Positions 1 through 7,233 of a DNA stretch of 64,000 nt are shown here, piece after piece (position 1 is the stretch's first letter; each line of letters begins with the position of its first letter). The stretch is from the NCBI GenBank assembly GCA_902524245.1, contig CABZCN010000001.1, forward strand, positions 186,001-250,000. The letters run 5' to 3'. The position numbers were made by a program, and so were the translations under genes. The notes beneath the pieces were generated by a model. It was given only the letters and a program-made list of their open reading frames with translations. It was not told the DNA's origin and did not search any database. This DNA is from an uncultured Alphaproteobacteria bacterium. GTDB lineage: Bacteria; Pseudomonadota; Alphaproteobacteria; HIMB59.

Positions 1-101
1 CCGCACCCTTCCCCATTATCGGCTCACCGCGGTTTTTTTGGGAGTAAGCCTTTTTCTAAGACAAATACCTTTCTAAAATCAAAACAAATTGATATGGTTG
101 A
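1..101. other. Left-edge noncoding segment, possible RNA 3' end
   Basis: The first about 40 bases are clearly richer in G+C than the rest of the window and end in CCGCGG followed by seven T. CCGC at the very edge can pair with GCGG just before the T-run. This fits the 3' end and intrinsic terminator of a structured RNA or gene lying to the left, cut by the window edge. I do not recognise the RNA. The rest, up to the PsiE-like gene, is AT-rich leader. Confidence 0.3.
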
Positions 102-524
102 ATGGTAATGAAGACTAATGTTGAAAATCTCGTAGGGTTTATTGAAAAAGCAGTTATTGCAATAATATTAATAGCTACTATTACAGCCATTATGTTTGAG
201 ATAATGAGAATGATAGAAGTTCAGTATGTAGAGTTAGCTGATCTACTCCTCTTGTTTATTTATGTTGAGGTTATTGGAATGGTTCGAGTCTACTATGTTT
301 CCAATCGTGTTAGAATGACATATCCGTTATTTATTGCTATTACCGCTTTATCTCGTCTTATTATACTTCAAGGTAAAGACTCAAACCCAGAGCTTCTTCT
401 TTACGAAGCAGGAGCAATAGTCTTAGTTGCGATTGCAGTCATCATTCTTCGACTTAGGTATGTCCCAATACTTCGTCCTATTGAAGATGTTGATGAAATT
501 AAACCTAGAAGCACAAAAAAGTAA
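102..524 (+). CDS. PsiE-like small integral membrane protein
   Basis: A 140-aa protein with four hydrophobic segments (about residues 10-35, 42-62, 72-90 and 98-118) and a charged C-terminal tail. The stretch [20 protein letters not shown], then [10 protein letters not shown], resembles the phosphate-starvation-inducible PsiE family, which is four-helix and of similar length. PsiE function is poorly known, so no activity is claimed. ATG start; a second ATG lies two codons in. It ends 5 bases before the TTG-started oxidoreductase gene, so the two may be cotranscribed. Confidence 0.6.
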   Translation: MVMKTNVENLVGFIEKAVIAIILIATITAIMFEIMRMIEVQYVELADLLLLFIYVEVIGMVRVYYVSNRVRMTYPLFIAITALSRLIILQGKDSNPELLLYEAGAIVLVAIAVIILRLRYVPILRPIEDVDEIKPRSTKK

Positions 525-529
525 TAAAA

Positions 530-1510
530 TTGAAAAAAATTGCAGTCATTGGAACTGGGCTTAGTGCGCTTTCTTTAGCATATCACTTGCCTGCACTTGA
601 TATTACATTTTTTGAGAAATCCTGGAGACCAGGTGGAAGAATAAGCACAAGAAAACATGAGCAATATGCTTTTGATCATGGAGCTCACTATTTGAAATTA
701 GATCATGGTGTTATTGGCTTAAATGAATTTTTAAAAAAAATTGATGCTATTAAAATTTTAAAAGGTCAATTTTGTTCAAATATCTCACAAAATTCTCCAA
801 TTGAAGATAAAGAGGTCATTGTTGGTAAAGATGGAAATGAATCAATTCCTATAAAGATACATAAATCACTGCACTACCCTACGCATTTTTCAAAACAGAT
901 AACTAACATTGAAAGCCATAATAATGAATATTTCTTAATCGCAGCAGATGAGAAATTTGGACCTTATGATTATGTTTTTTGTAGCATGCCCTATGAACAA
1001 TCAAAAAAATTGTTAGATCAATTTATAGATTATAGCGATATTCCTGAAATAGAGTTTGACTCCATTTGGACAGTCATGATTGCATTTAATAAAAGATTGG
1101 GAGCTCCGTTTCAATTTGGATATCACTTAACACCTGAAATTAGTTTCTTAATGAATCAAAATTTTAAACACGAATTTTTTAATGAAGAGTGCTGGGTTGT
1201 AAATATGAGAGCTGATTGGACAAAAGAGTATTACAACATAGAAAATTATGTTTTAGAGGACTATGTGGTAAATCAAATGAAAAAGTCTTTTCAATCAAAA
1301 GCTGATGCTGTTTTTAAGAAGTCACATAGATGGAGATACTCTTATACAAAGAAAAGTCTAAGAGATCAAAACTCTAAAAGATTCATTGAGTCCATAGATC
1401 AACGTCTATATGCTTTTGGAGATTGGTGTGAAGGTCCAAGTATGCAAGATGCTTGGTTATCTGGTAAGAAATTAGCTCAGCATTTCAGTGAAATGAGACT
1501 AAAAAATTAA
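530..1510 (+). CDS. Renalase-like FAD-dependent oxidoreductase
   Basis: A 326-aa soluble protein. The N-terminus has the Rossmann dinucleotide motif IGTGLSALSLA and then FEKSWRPGGRISTR, matching the GG-R-x-S-T-R segment of renalase/amine-oxidase-like NAD(P)/FAD proteins. The C-terminus (about residues 290-320) has FGDWCEGPSMQDAWLSGKKLA, the usual second FAD-contacting segment. Length suits this family. The start is TTG, five bases after the PsiE-like gene. The substrate cannot be read from sequence; oxidation of an amine or a dihydronicotinamide isomer is known for relatives. Confidence 0.75.
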   Translation: MKKIAVIGTGLSALSLAYHLPALDITFFEKSWRPGGRISTRKHEQYAFDHGAHYLKLDHGVIGLNEFLKKIDAIKILKGQFCSNISQNSPIEDKEVIVGKDGNESIPIKIHKSLHYPTHFSKQITNIESHNNEYFLIAADEKFGPYDYVFCSMPYEQSKKLLDQFIDYSDIPEIEFDSIWTVMIAFNKRLGAPFQFGYHLTPEISFLMNQNFKHEFFNEECWVVNMRADWTKEYYNIENYVLEDYVVNQMKKSFQSKADAVFKKSHRWRYSYTKKSLRDQNSKRFIESIDQRLYAFGDWCEGPSMQDAWLSGKKLAQHFSEMRLKN

Positions 1511-1545
1511 ATAAAGATTGTGAATAATAAAATTTAGGAAGTTCC

Positions 1546-1752
1546 TCAATGCGTTTTATTATAAATTTTTTTCCATTTTAAATAGTCTTGGTCATTTAAC
1601 ATAAATCTCATCAAGTTTTTTACATCATTTTTATTAATATTATATTGAGAATTTATTATTTGGTATGGTATCTCGTCGTTATGTGCCAAGAACTTAATAT
1701 GATCTAATTCATAGGGCGTTAAATATTTCATTAAACTATAAACATCCGACAT
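1546..1752 (-). CDS. Small hypothetical protein, weak DUF2805/TIGR03643 resemblance
   Basis: A 68-aa charged protein without signal or membrane segment. A helix-turn-helix-like middle (NDEIPYQIINSQYNINKNDV) followed by NLMRFML and a lysine-rich tail recalls the short DUF2805 (TIGR03643) proteins, in which an acidic, helical N-terminal half is followed by a basic half. The resemblance is from memory and weak. It is convergent with the FAD oxidoreductase. No Shine-Dalgarno is evident. Confidence 0.45.
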   Translation of the reverse strand: MSDVYSLMKYLTPYELDHIKFLAHNDEIPYQIINSQYNINKNDVKNLMRFMLNDQDYLKWKKIYNKTH

Positions 1753-1840
1753 ATAGAAAAACTATACAAAAAATAGTATTTAAGTCTAGTTCGTGAAAAT
1801 GTATTACCTAAAAATTAATAAAAGGTGATTTTTCTGTATT

Positions 1841-2233
1841 CTATTTCAAAGCAGCAAAAAAACTGTCTGATTTATTGCAATCGCCGTAATAAGTTTTTTT
1901 CAAATTTACACTATCAGGATAAAATATGTTTCTCTCATATCTAAGGATTTTTTTATATAGAATTAGGGTGTTAAAGGATAAGTCAGTTTCAATTCTAAAA
2001 TGATAACTTACGTCATCTTCTCCCATGTACTGATATTGTAAATCTTGAAATCTCTCCTTTAATACAAAGAGGTTTTGGTCAAATGAGTATTCAAATTCAT
2101 TTATATCCTCATTTTTAAATTCAATAATTTGTACTTTTGAGTAATCAATAAGAGATGTTTCTTGACAAGCTAATTTTATACTCTGAGCGAAAGATAAAGT
2201 TGGAATAAAAAATAATATAAAAAAAAACCTCAT
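1841..2233 (-). CDS. Secreted hypothetical protein
   Basis: A 130-aa protein starting with a clear signal peptide (MRFFFILFFIPTLSFAQS; cleavage probably after SFA). The mature part is beta-rich and has a Cys near each end (LACQET and GDCNKS), which may form a disulfide in the periplasm. I do not recognise a family. It is three bases downstream of another hypothetical gene, so the pair is likely cotranscribed. Confidence 0.6.
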   Translation of the reverse strand: MRFFFILFFIPTLSFAQSIKLACQETSLIDYSKVQIIEFKNEDINEFEYSFDQNLFVLKERFQDLQYQYMGEDDVSYHFRIETDLSFNTLILYKKILRYERNIFYPDSVNLKKTYYGDCNKSDSFFAALK

Positions 2234-2236
2234 AAT

Positions 2237-2611
2237 TTAATCCAGAATGCTTGCTTTAAACCCGTACTCTGAGATAGCTTTTTTTCGAAAAAAACCCTCA
2301 ATTCTTATCATCGTTACAAAATTGTTTGAACATTTAAGAAGAGCTTTAAAAGGTTTAGCAGATCCTTTACAACTTACATCTTTACCATTAGCATCATGTG
2401 TTTCACCACAGGCACATTCGTAATTAATAGAACCATATCCATTGAGTCTGAGTAAGTGGGCAGCTTGTAAGGGGTTATTTTTGAGTTTTTCTCTTACTTC
2501 CTCTTTTTTAGTTAATATTTCCATTAAGGAGTTAATTTTATTTAATCCCCCCTCATTATCCACATAAAAAAAGTAGCTAAAAGTATGAGCGAAATAGTTA
2601 AATCTACCCAA
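2237..2611 (-). CDS. Hypothetical protein with Cys-containing segment
   Basis: A 124-aa ORF; the annotated first residue appears to be a TTG start, and an internal Met at residue 30 (position 2524) is an alternative. Neither has a convincing ribosome-binding site. The middle has ECACGETHDANGKDVSCKG, with three Cys and a His that could bind metal. No family is recognised. The first 25 residues are aromatic-rich and may be untranslated. It is directly followed by the secreted protein gene. Confidence 0.5.
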   Translation of the reverse strand: MGRFNYFAHTFSYFFYVDNEGGLNKINSLMEILTKKEEVREKLKNNPLQAAHLLRLNGYGSINYECACGETHDANGKDVSCKGSAKPFKALLKCSNNFVTMIRIEGFFRKKAISEYGFKASILD

Positions 2612-2634
2612 AGAGTACCAGTGAACATATAATT

Positions 2635-2826
2635 TTAATTTTCACTTGGGATGGCGTTTTCTTCTCTCATCAGAATAGGTCGACCATCATGTGCTGTGTT
2701 TAAAGGTATAATTTTACCTTTATACCTGACACATAAAGTTGGGGCGTTTCTTACTTCTTTTCCCAAATTTACTTCTAAGTCCACAAGAATTAATTCTGCA
2801 TCGTCCAAAATTTTTAATATTTTCAT
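2635..2826 (-). CDS. Small hypothetical protein
   Basis: A 63-aa protein, MKILKILDDAELILVDLEVN at its start, with no signal or membrane helix. On the coding strand a GGAGAT ribosome-binding site lies a normal distance before the ATG, which argues that it is translated. The plus-strand ORF over the same bases lacks such a site. Function unknown. Confidence 0.5.
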   Translation of the reverse strand: MKILKILDDAELILVDLEVNLGKEVRNAPTLCVRYKGKIIPLNTAHDGRPILMREENAIPSEN

Positions 2827-2918
2827 TAATTATATCTCCGATACTTTTTTTTAGTCTAATAGTAATCTTTAGATCTTTACAAACTGATTAAAGGTTTAGT
2901 GTCAGCTAAAAGTGAGGA

Positions 2919-3104
2919 CTAATTTTCTGCGCAGATATCTTTAATAACTGGTGTATTTGTGCACTCAACACATTTTGTGATTTGAACTACACATCCATCA
3001 GCTAATTGAGATACCTCTACTTCTTTGTTACACTTAGAACAAATAGAAGAAACAGATAAGTCACACTTCGGACAAGATATTGTTTGTGCGTTTTCCATTG
3101 CCAT
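2919..3104 (-). CDS. Small zinc-ribbon-like protein
   Basis: A 61-aa protein carrying three CxxC pairs (CPKC, CSKC, CVEC) plus two single Cys, a pattern typical of small zinc-ribbon or rubredoxin-like metal-binding proteins. Two ATGs lie two codons apart at the start. It stands alone, with 92 bases downstream and 137 bases upstream free of genes. The partner or role cannot be inferred. Confidence 0.6.
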   Translation of the reverse strand: MAMENAQTISCPKCDLSVSSICSKCNKEVEVSQLADGCVVQITKCVECTNTPVIKDICAEN

Positions 3105-3241
3105 GTAGTACTATTAATATACCTTTTTAGATGAAGAATGGAATAGATTACGAAAAACAATTAATAATCAATAAATTCAGTATTTTTGCTTTATAAGTTT
3201 CTATTTTGATTGATGGAAATAAAAATGTAATTTTAGTTTGA

Positions 3242-3649
3242 ATGGATACAATTAAATCCCTTATAAAAAGCCATAAAATGATACCTCATCCTGAAGGCGG
3301 TCATTACGTCGAAGTTTACAAAAATAAGGATGTTAGCCATATATACTATTTATTAGAAAAAGGGCAATATTCACATTGGCATCGCATCAAAAAGAACGAA
3401 ACAATACACTTTTATACTGGTAGTCCTTTGAGAATATATACTTCGAAAAATGGGGAAGAATATGAAATAAATGAAATAGGATCTGAAAATAGATTTATTT
3501 ACAGCGTCGAAAGTAATATATGGTTTTCTTTGGAATCGACTGGATTATTTAGTTTAATTGGTTGTACAGTTGCTCCAGCTTTTGAATTTGAGGATTTAGA
3601 AATAGCTCCTAAAAATTGGAAACCTAGTAAATTTAGGGGTTATCTCTAA
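3242..3649 (+). CDS. DUF985 cupin-fold protein
   Basis: A 135-aa protein matching the DUF985 (Cupin_5) pattern: PHPEGGHYVEVYKN near the start, then IYYLLEKGQYSHWHRI, then ETIHFYTGSPLRIY, and finally GCTVAPAFEFEDLEIA near the C-terminus. The His residues in SHWHR and TIHFY are the likely metal-facing positions of the small beta barrel. Length is usual for the family. The biochemical role of the family is not settled. Single gene with free DNA on both sides. Confidence 0.85.
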   Translation: MDTIKSLIKSHKMIPHPEGGHYVEVYKNKDVSHIYYLLEKGQYSHWHRIKKNETIHFYTGSPLRIYTSKNGEEYEINEIGSENRFIYSVESNIWFSLESTGLFSLIGCTVAPAFEFEDLEIAPKNWKPSKFRGYL

Positions 3650-3956
3650 AAAATTAAATATTTAATAGTAAATTTAGGTATTTTTAAAGCTTTGTAATTT
3701 ACACACACAATTAATAGAATTTAGTGTATGAAAATTTTAATAATCACAGAAAAATCTTTAAAATGGGAACCAAAGTTAAAAAAAAATTAATCATGGTTTT
3801 TTTTAAATTTAACTTAAATTTGAAACTTTTACTAATTTTTCTATTTTATTTTAAAATTGTTGATTTTATTGATAATTTTTTTATTTTTTTCATAAATTAC
3901 ACATAGATTATTAAATAGTTTGTGTATAAATTAAAAATAATATAAGGTCAAAATAA
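3650..3956 (+). other. AT-rich gene-free interval
   Basis: About 307 bases of very AT-rich DNA, including a long T-rich tract at about 3795-3895. The ORF track offers a 60-aa frame here, but it is Phe/Leu/Ile/Lys low-complexity and lacks a ribosome-binding site, so I treat it as noncoding. TTACACA and TTTGTGTA motifs recur around 3700 and 3895-3925 and could be promoter or operator elements for the gene at 3957. No clear hairpin with T-run was seen. Confidence 0.4.
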
Positions 3957-4610
3957 GTGCAAGATATAAAAATAAAACCTTGGGAAGAATTAAAACAAAT
4001 TCATAAGGAAAAATTTAAAAATGAGTCAGATTACTTATCTTTTTTTCGGGATGTAGTTTTACATGACACTTCAACAAGAGAAAAGTACACCTCTCAAACT
4101 AAAGATAGGGTAATTGAGGGAGTAACTTGGGCTAAAGAATTCTCAAAGTTTCATCAAAGATATAAAGACGGCTACTCTTACAAGTTTTCTGAAAATAATA
4201 CAATTTTGAATATAGGGCACCATACTACATATTTAATTAAACCACAATTTGCAGCTTATCATGCGGTTAGAAAAATAATGAGAAATTGGTTAATAAAGAG
4301 ACTCAAAGATGAGTATGTCAAAAAAAAGCCAGTGATCTACAATCCTCCTAAAAGTCTCAACCAGGGCGAAAGTAACTTTATTACAAGGCGGACAAAAGTT
4401 GCTTATTTAGTATATATGGGTGACTTAGCTGTTAGAGATAATTTACTTTACTCTATTAGAGATAATAAAACTCTAGTACCCAAACCAGCTTCGCTATCTT
4501 GGTGTGTGTCACAATTTGATGATAAATATATATCTGATGGTATACTAACCTACCCTAAAAATTTAGGCCCCTTGAATGAAAACTTATTGTCAGAGTCATT
4601 GTCTTTTTAA
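3957..4610 (+). CDS. Hypothetical soluble protein
   Basis: A 217-aa protein with a GTG start preceded by AAGGTC. It is rich in Lys, Tyr and aromatic residues, has no signal peptide, and has no motif that I recognise. The central part has IGHHTTYLIKPQFAAYHAVRK. It is followed with zero spacing by a small membrane protein and then two more small genes, so 3957-5356 looks like a four-gene operon of unknown function. Confidence 0.55.
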   Translation: MQDIKIKPWEELKQIHKEKFKNESDYLSFFRDVVLHDTSTREKYTSQTKDRVIEGVTWAKEFSKFHQRYKDGYSYKFSENNTILNIGHHTTYLIKPQFAAYHAVRKIMRNWLIKRLKDEYVKKKPVIYNPPKSLNQGESNFITRRTKVAYLVYMGDLAVRDNLLYSIRDNKTLVPKPASLSWCVSQFDDKYISDGILTYPKNLGPLNENLLSESLSF

Positions 4611-4820
4611 ATGTCAGAAGTAATTAAAGTATTATTATCATCATACGGATTTGCAATTTTACTATGGGTAGCTTTTATCTATACTCAAAAAAGATTTGGT
4701 AAATTAACAAAAAATGTTAGTTCCAAAAGAATATATATTAAATATTTCATTATAATCGTTTTAGGGTACGGGACTTTCTCACTAGTTTTAATTAGTGTTT
4801 ATAGCGATTGGTTTAAATAA
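4611..4820 (+). CDS. Small two-helix membrane protein
   Basis: A 69-aa protein with two hydrophobic helices (about residues 6-24 and 45-64) joined by a basic loop (TQKRFGKLTKNVSSKRIY). It starts directly after the stop codon of the preceding gene, which supports translation by coupling. No family recognised. Confidence 0.5.
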   Translation: MSEVIKVLLSSYGFAILLWVAFIYTQKRFGKLTKNVSSKRIYIKYFIIIVLGYGTFSLVLISVYSDWFK

Positions 4821-4829
4821 TCAAAACTT

Positions 4830-5171
4830 ATGAATAGTGATGATGTTGAAACTCAAGATTATATATTCATGAAGTGTCTCCAGGAAAAAATATGTAAAAG
4901 ACATGTCACATTAAAAACAACAGGTAAAAAGATAAACGATGAGTCTTTAATTTCGAAAAATGTGATTAATGCTTTTGACTTGGATGAAATTTCATTTTTG
5001 ACAGGATTAAATTTCAATATTGTGAGTGATACAGGGGCAAAACTTATAAGAATGAATCTAGCAAATAAAATTATGTGGGAAGATGATCAAAATAATGAAA
5101 AGCGATATCTTTGGTATTTGTCTGAGAATGGTGAACAATATTTAGAGAGAAATTCATACAAGAGCACATGA
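4830..5171 (+). CDS. Hypothetical protein, possible winged-helix-like C-terminus
   Basis: A 113-aa soluble protein. The C-terminal half (LIRMNLANKIMWEDDQ to YLWYLSENGEQYLERN) resembles the recognition helix and wing of small winged-helix proteins, with the typical LTENGxxYL-like ending. This is only a pattern impression. The last codon overlaps the next ATG (ATGA), so it is coupled to the following small membrane protein. Confidence 0.45.
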   Translation: MNSDDVETQDYIFMKCLQEKICKRHVTLKTTGKKINDESLISKNVINAFDLDEISFLTGLNFNIVSDTGAKLIRMNLANKIMWEDDQNNEKRYLWYLSENGEQYLERNSYKST

Positions 5172-5356
5172 AAATAGAATTAGTGGTAAATACATTTTGG
5201 TTTTTTTCGATTTTTACAGCAGCTATTTACATTATTAAAAAGAGGTATGTTGGTAAAAAGGAATATTCTATTATAGATAAAACCTTCAAATTGGGTTTAT
5301 CTGTATCAATAATTTTAATATTTTTAAGCTTATATTTCTTACTTACACAATCTTAG
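5168..5356 (+). CDS. Small two-helix membrane protein
   Basis: A 62-aa protein with two hydrophobic helices (about residues 5-23 and 42-60) and a Lys-rich middle. It overlaps the upstream gene by four bases (ATGA) and its stop codon overlaps the convergent gene's stop (TTAG). It has the same size and layout as the protein at 4611, but the sequences do not look homologous. Function unknown. Confidence 0.45.
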   Translation: MKIELVVNTFWFFSIFTAAIYIIKKRYVGKKEYSIIDKTFKLGLSVSIILIFLSLYFLLTQS

Positions 5357-5628
5357 TTTCCGCCCTCAAGTAAAATAAATTTTTGTGTGTCTAGATCAAC
5401 ACCGGCTTCTGTTCTAAGTTTTATCATTTCAGGAAGTTTTAACATTTCTTGCATTTTATCCATCGACTCTACTTCTATAACCGTATAAATTTCTTCATTG
5501 TTATCTTTTGGATGTCCATAGGCTAATACATTAAGACCATATTCCTGTCTCAGATTTTCATTTTCTTCAAACATTTGTTTCCAATGTTCATAACCTTTGG
5601 TGATTTTTGCATTTGTAATAATTTTCAT
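5353..5628 (-). CDS. Small ferredoxin-fold-like protein (DUF3764/ABM-like)
   Basis: A 91-aa soluble protein. The order KITKGYEHWKQMFEEN, GLNVLAYGHPKDN, EIYTVIEVESMDKMQEML and then a terminal strand resembles the small dimeric alpha+beta barrel proteins (DUF3764, antibiotic-biosynthesis-monooxygenase-like). No catalytic residue can be assigned. It is divergent from a second small protein of similar size at 5740, and the shared intergenic region has a 10-bp inverted repeat. Confidence 0.55.
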   Translation of the reverse strand: MKIITNAKITKGYEHWKQMFEENENLRQEYGLNVLAYGHPKDNNEEIYTVIEVESMDKMQEMLKLPEMIKLRTEAGVDLDTQKFILLEGGN

Positions 5629-5641
5629 AGCTATCCTTTCT

Positions 5642-5677
5642 ATGAATTATTATAAAATTTATTTAAAAATAATTCAT
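5642..5677. promoter_or_regulatory. Inverted repeat in divergent promoter region
   Basis: Perfect 10-base arms ATGAATTATT and AATAATTCAT separated by 16 AT-rich bases, between two divergent small genes. The position just upstream of the minus gene's ribosome-binding site suggests an operator or 5' UTR hairpin. A TTGATC...TATACT pair with a 19-base spacer further right could be the rightward promoter. This is inference from sequence only; the arms are AT-rich. Confidence 0.35.
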
Positions 5678-5739
5678 TCAAAAGATATTGATCTCTTAAA
5701 TTGGGCTATTGGTATACTCCTATATAGGAGGAAGTGATT

Positions 5740-5994
5740 ATGAACTTATGTGTTGTATCTAAATATAATGGTACAAAAGAAGACTACTTAAAGTTGTATG
5801 AGTCTTTTAAAGATGACATTGCAAAATACACTGATGGATTTGTTTTGGGATTTGTCAGAGATGGAAAAGTGAGAATTGTAGCAAATGTCACCGATGAGGA
5901 AAAATTTTATGCTTTGTTTGAAGATCCAAGATCAAAGGAATTTGATGCTAAATTTAATAATGTAGATGACGTATATAAATTGGAAAAAATGTAG
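5740..5994 (+). CDS. Small ferredoxin-fold-like protein
   Basis: An 84-aa protein. The ATG at 5740 is chosen over the upstream GTG at 5734 because the strong AGGAGG site then has an 8-base spacer. The sequence (MNLCVVSKYNG, an acidic helix, VLGFVRDGKVRIVANVTDE, an EEKFYALFEDP helix) suggests a beta-alpha-beta ferredoxin-like fold related in style to its divergent neighbour at 5353. No known family was recognised with certainty. Confidence 0.55.
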   Translation: MNLCVVSKYNGTKEDYLKLYESFKDDIAKYTDGFVLGFVRDGKVRIVANVTDEEKFYALFEDPRSKEFDAKFNNVDDVYKLEKM

Positions 5995-6009
5995 TAATAC
6001 CCAAATTGA

Positions 6010-6333
6010 TCAACGGATATTTTCACGACAATTTTTTAAAATTGGTGGTAAAAAATCAAAATTAGCAGTCCATGCATAATGAATTTCAAGAATATAAAAT
6101 TCTATATCCTCCTTAGGAAAGTGACCCTCATCGTATTTATCCAATAGAGCTTGTTTTCTTTTATTCATTTCTTCAGAAGTGTTAGGGTCTTTCATTTGTA
6201 AAAAAAAATCTTCGGCTAGCTCATAGGTTGCAATACAGATTATTTCCTTTTCATCATAAATTATATCTTTTTCATGATTGCTATGAGAAGAAATAGAAAT
6301 TAATGAGAATATAAATATCAGAACGAGTCTCAT
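6010..6333 (-). CDS. Secreted hypothetical protein
   Basis: A 107-aa protein with a signal peptide (MRLVLIFIFSLISISSHS). The mature part is acidic and helical, with Cys at EIICIATYEL and at KNCRENIR that may pair as a disulfide. No family recognised. It stands alone between the small protein at 5740 and the tRNA gene. Confidence 0.55.
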   Translation of the reverse strand: MRLVLIFIFSLISISSHSNHEKDIIYDEKEIICIATYELAEDFFLQMKDPNTSEEMNKRKQALLDKYDEGHFPKEDIEFYILEIHYAWTANFDFLPPILKNCRENIR

Positions 6334-6445
6334 AATTTTAACTTATCAAATAGTTCCCTTTTTTGTATTTATTCTCGGTTTTTTCTCGTTTATATGATTT
6401 GAACTAACTACCGAATACTCTATTATGCTTATTCTACGCATGATT

Positions 6446-6521
6446 GGGGCCATAGCTCAGCTGGGAGAGCGCTACGCTGGCAGCGTAGAGGTCAGGGGTT
6501 CGATCCCCCTTGGCTCCACCA
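6446..6521 (+). tRNA. tRNA-Ala (anticodon GGC)
   Basis: A complete 76-base cloverleaf with encoded CCA end. The acceptor stem pairs GGGGCCA with TGGCTCC (one G-T). The D arm is GCTCAGCTGGGAGAGC, the anticodon arm is CTACG-CTGGCAG-CGTAG with GGC in the loop, and the T arm is GGGGTTCGATCCCCC (with flanks). All stems are intact. It is the only tRNA I found in the window. Confidence 0.97.
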
Positions 6522-6536
6522 AGATGAAATTAAAAA

Positions 6537-6743
6537 ATGGAACAAAACTTAGATAAACTTTTTTCAATTAACTTTTTAGGAACATGGCTTGTTACTCTAG
6601 CAGTAATAGCATTAGTAATTTTTGCTAGTTATAAAATATTTAATATTCTGTTTAAGTCAGAGATATACTTTAAAAAATCAGCAATCAGCTATTTTTTAAT
6701 TTTTATATTTATTTTCGGCTTCTTAATATACTTCTATAGTTAA
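6537..6743 (+). CDS. Small two-helix membrane protein next to tRNA-Ala
   Basis: A 68-aa protein with hydrophobic helices at about residues 14-37 and 48-66. It starts only 15 bases after the tRNA, so it may be read from the tRNA transcript. No Shine-Dalgarno is obvious and no family is recognised. It may be a real small membrane protein, or a chance AT-rich frame. Confidence 0.4.
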   Translation: MEQNLDKLFSINFLGTWLVTLAVIALVIFASYKIFNILFKSEIYFKKSAISYFLIFIFIFGFLIYFYS

Positions 6744-6886
6744 TTAGCTAACAAAAATTATTTTATCTTTTGATATGCAAAATAGTCAGGTCAATTAGTC
6801 TATAAAATATTTAATTTAATTGTTAATAGAGTGTACTGTTAATTAATAAACTAAACTATTTAGGTAACAATGAAGGAGGGTAATAA

Positions 6887-7174
6887 ATGAGCATAGCAAG
6901 AGTAACAACAGTAAAAATGGACTCAAAGGAGGCAGCTGACGAACAAACACAAGGGTACGTACAAAGTGCGCCATCAGAATTTCCACAAGCAAGTCAGTTA
7001 ATTGGCATTAGAATTGATGATGTTACATTGATGGCGGTTACAATTTATCCTGATGCTGAAACTATGAAAGCAGCAGATGCAGCACGAGAAAAAAGATTAA
7101 ATACTAATATAGAAAATAGGGTCTCAGTCGAGACAGTAGTTGGCGAAGTTACATTAGATCATAATAATCACTAA
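6887..7174 (+). CDS. Small hypothetical protein, ferredoxin-fold-like
   Basis: A 95-aa soluble protein with a strong GGAGGG ribosome-binding site before the ATG. It starts with a beta strand (SIARVTTVKMDS), then an acidic helix, then LIGIRIDDVTLMAVTIYPDAE and a further helix AADAAREKRLN. The layout suggests a beta-alpha-beta-beta-alpha fold as in antibiotic-biosynthesis-monooxygenase-like proteins. Ala and Gln content and codon use are less AT-biased than its neighbours. It is followed by a strong terminator hairpin. Confidence 0.6.
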   Translation: MSIARVTTVKMDSKEAADEQTQGYVQSAPSEFPQASQLIGIRIDDVTLMAVTIYPDAETMKAADAAREKRLNTNIENRVSVETVVGEVTLDHNNH

Positions 7175-7197
7175 TTATGAGGGTAATCAGACGAATA

Positions 7198-7227
7198 TAA
7201 AGCCTTTAGATCAGTCTAAAGGCTTTA
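7198..7227. terminator. Bidirectional terminator hairpin
   Basis: A perfect 13-base inverted repeat, TAAAGCCTTTAGA / TCTAAAGGCTTTA, with a TCAG loop, lying between the convergent small gene (ends 7174) and dhaK (ends 7234). T-rich DNA follows on the right side (TGATTTTTAG). It can serve both directions. Confidence 0.85.
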
Positions 7228-7233
7228 TGATTT

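Noticed and set aside
2651-2854. 67-aa plus-strand ORF
   Set aside because: It covers the same bases as the minus-strand gene at 2635-2826, which has a GGAGAT site; the plus frame has none.
3724-3906. 60-aa ORF in the AT-rich gap
   Set aside because: Phe/Leu/Ile/Lys/Asn low complexity, no ribosome-binding site, and no neighbour coupling. It looks like a chance frame in T-rich DNA.
6446-6521. tRNA-Ala as an integration (att) site
   Set aside because: No integrase gene and no second copy of the tRNA 3' end were seen in the window.
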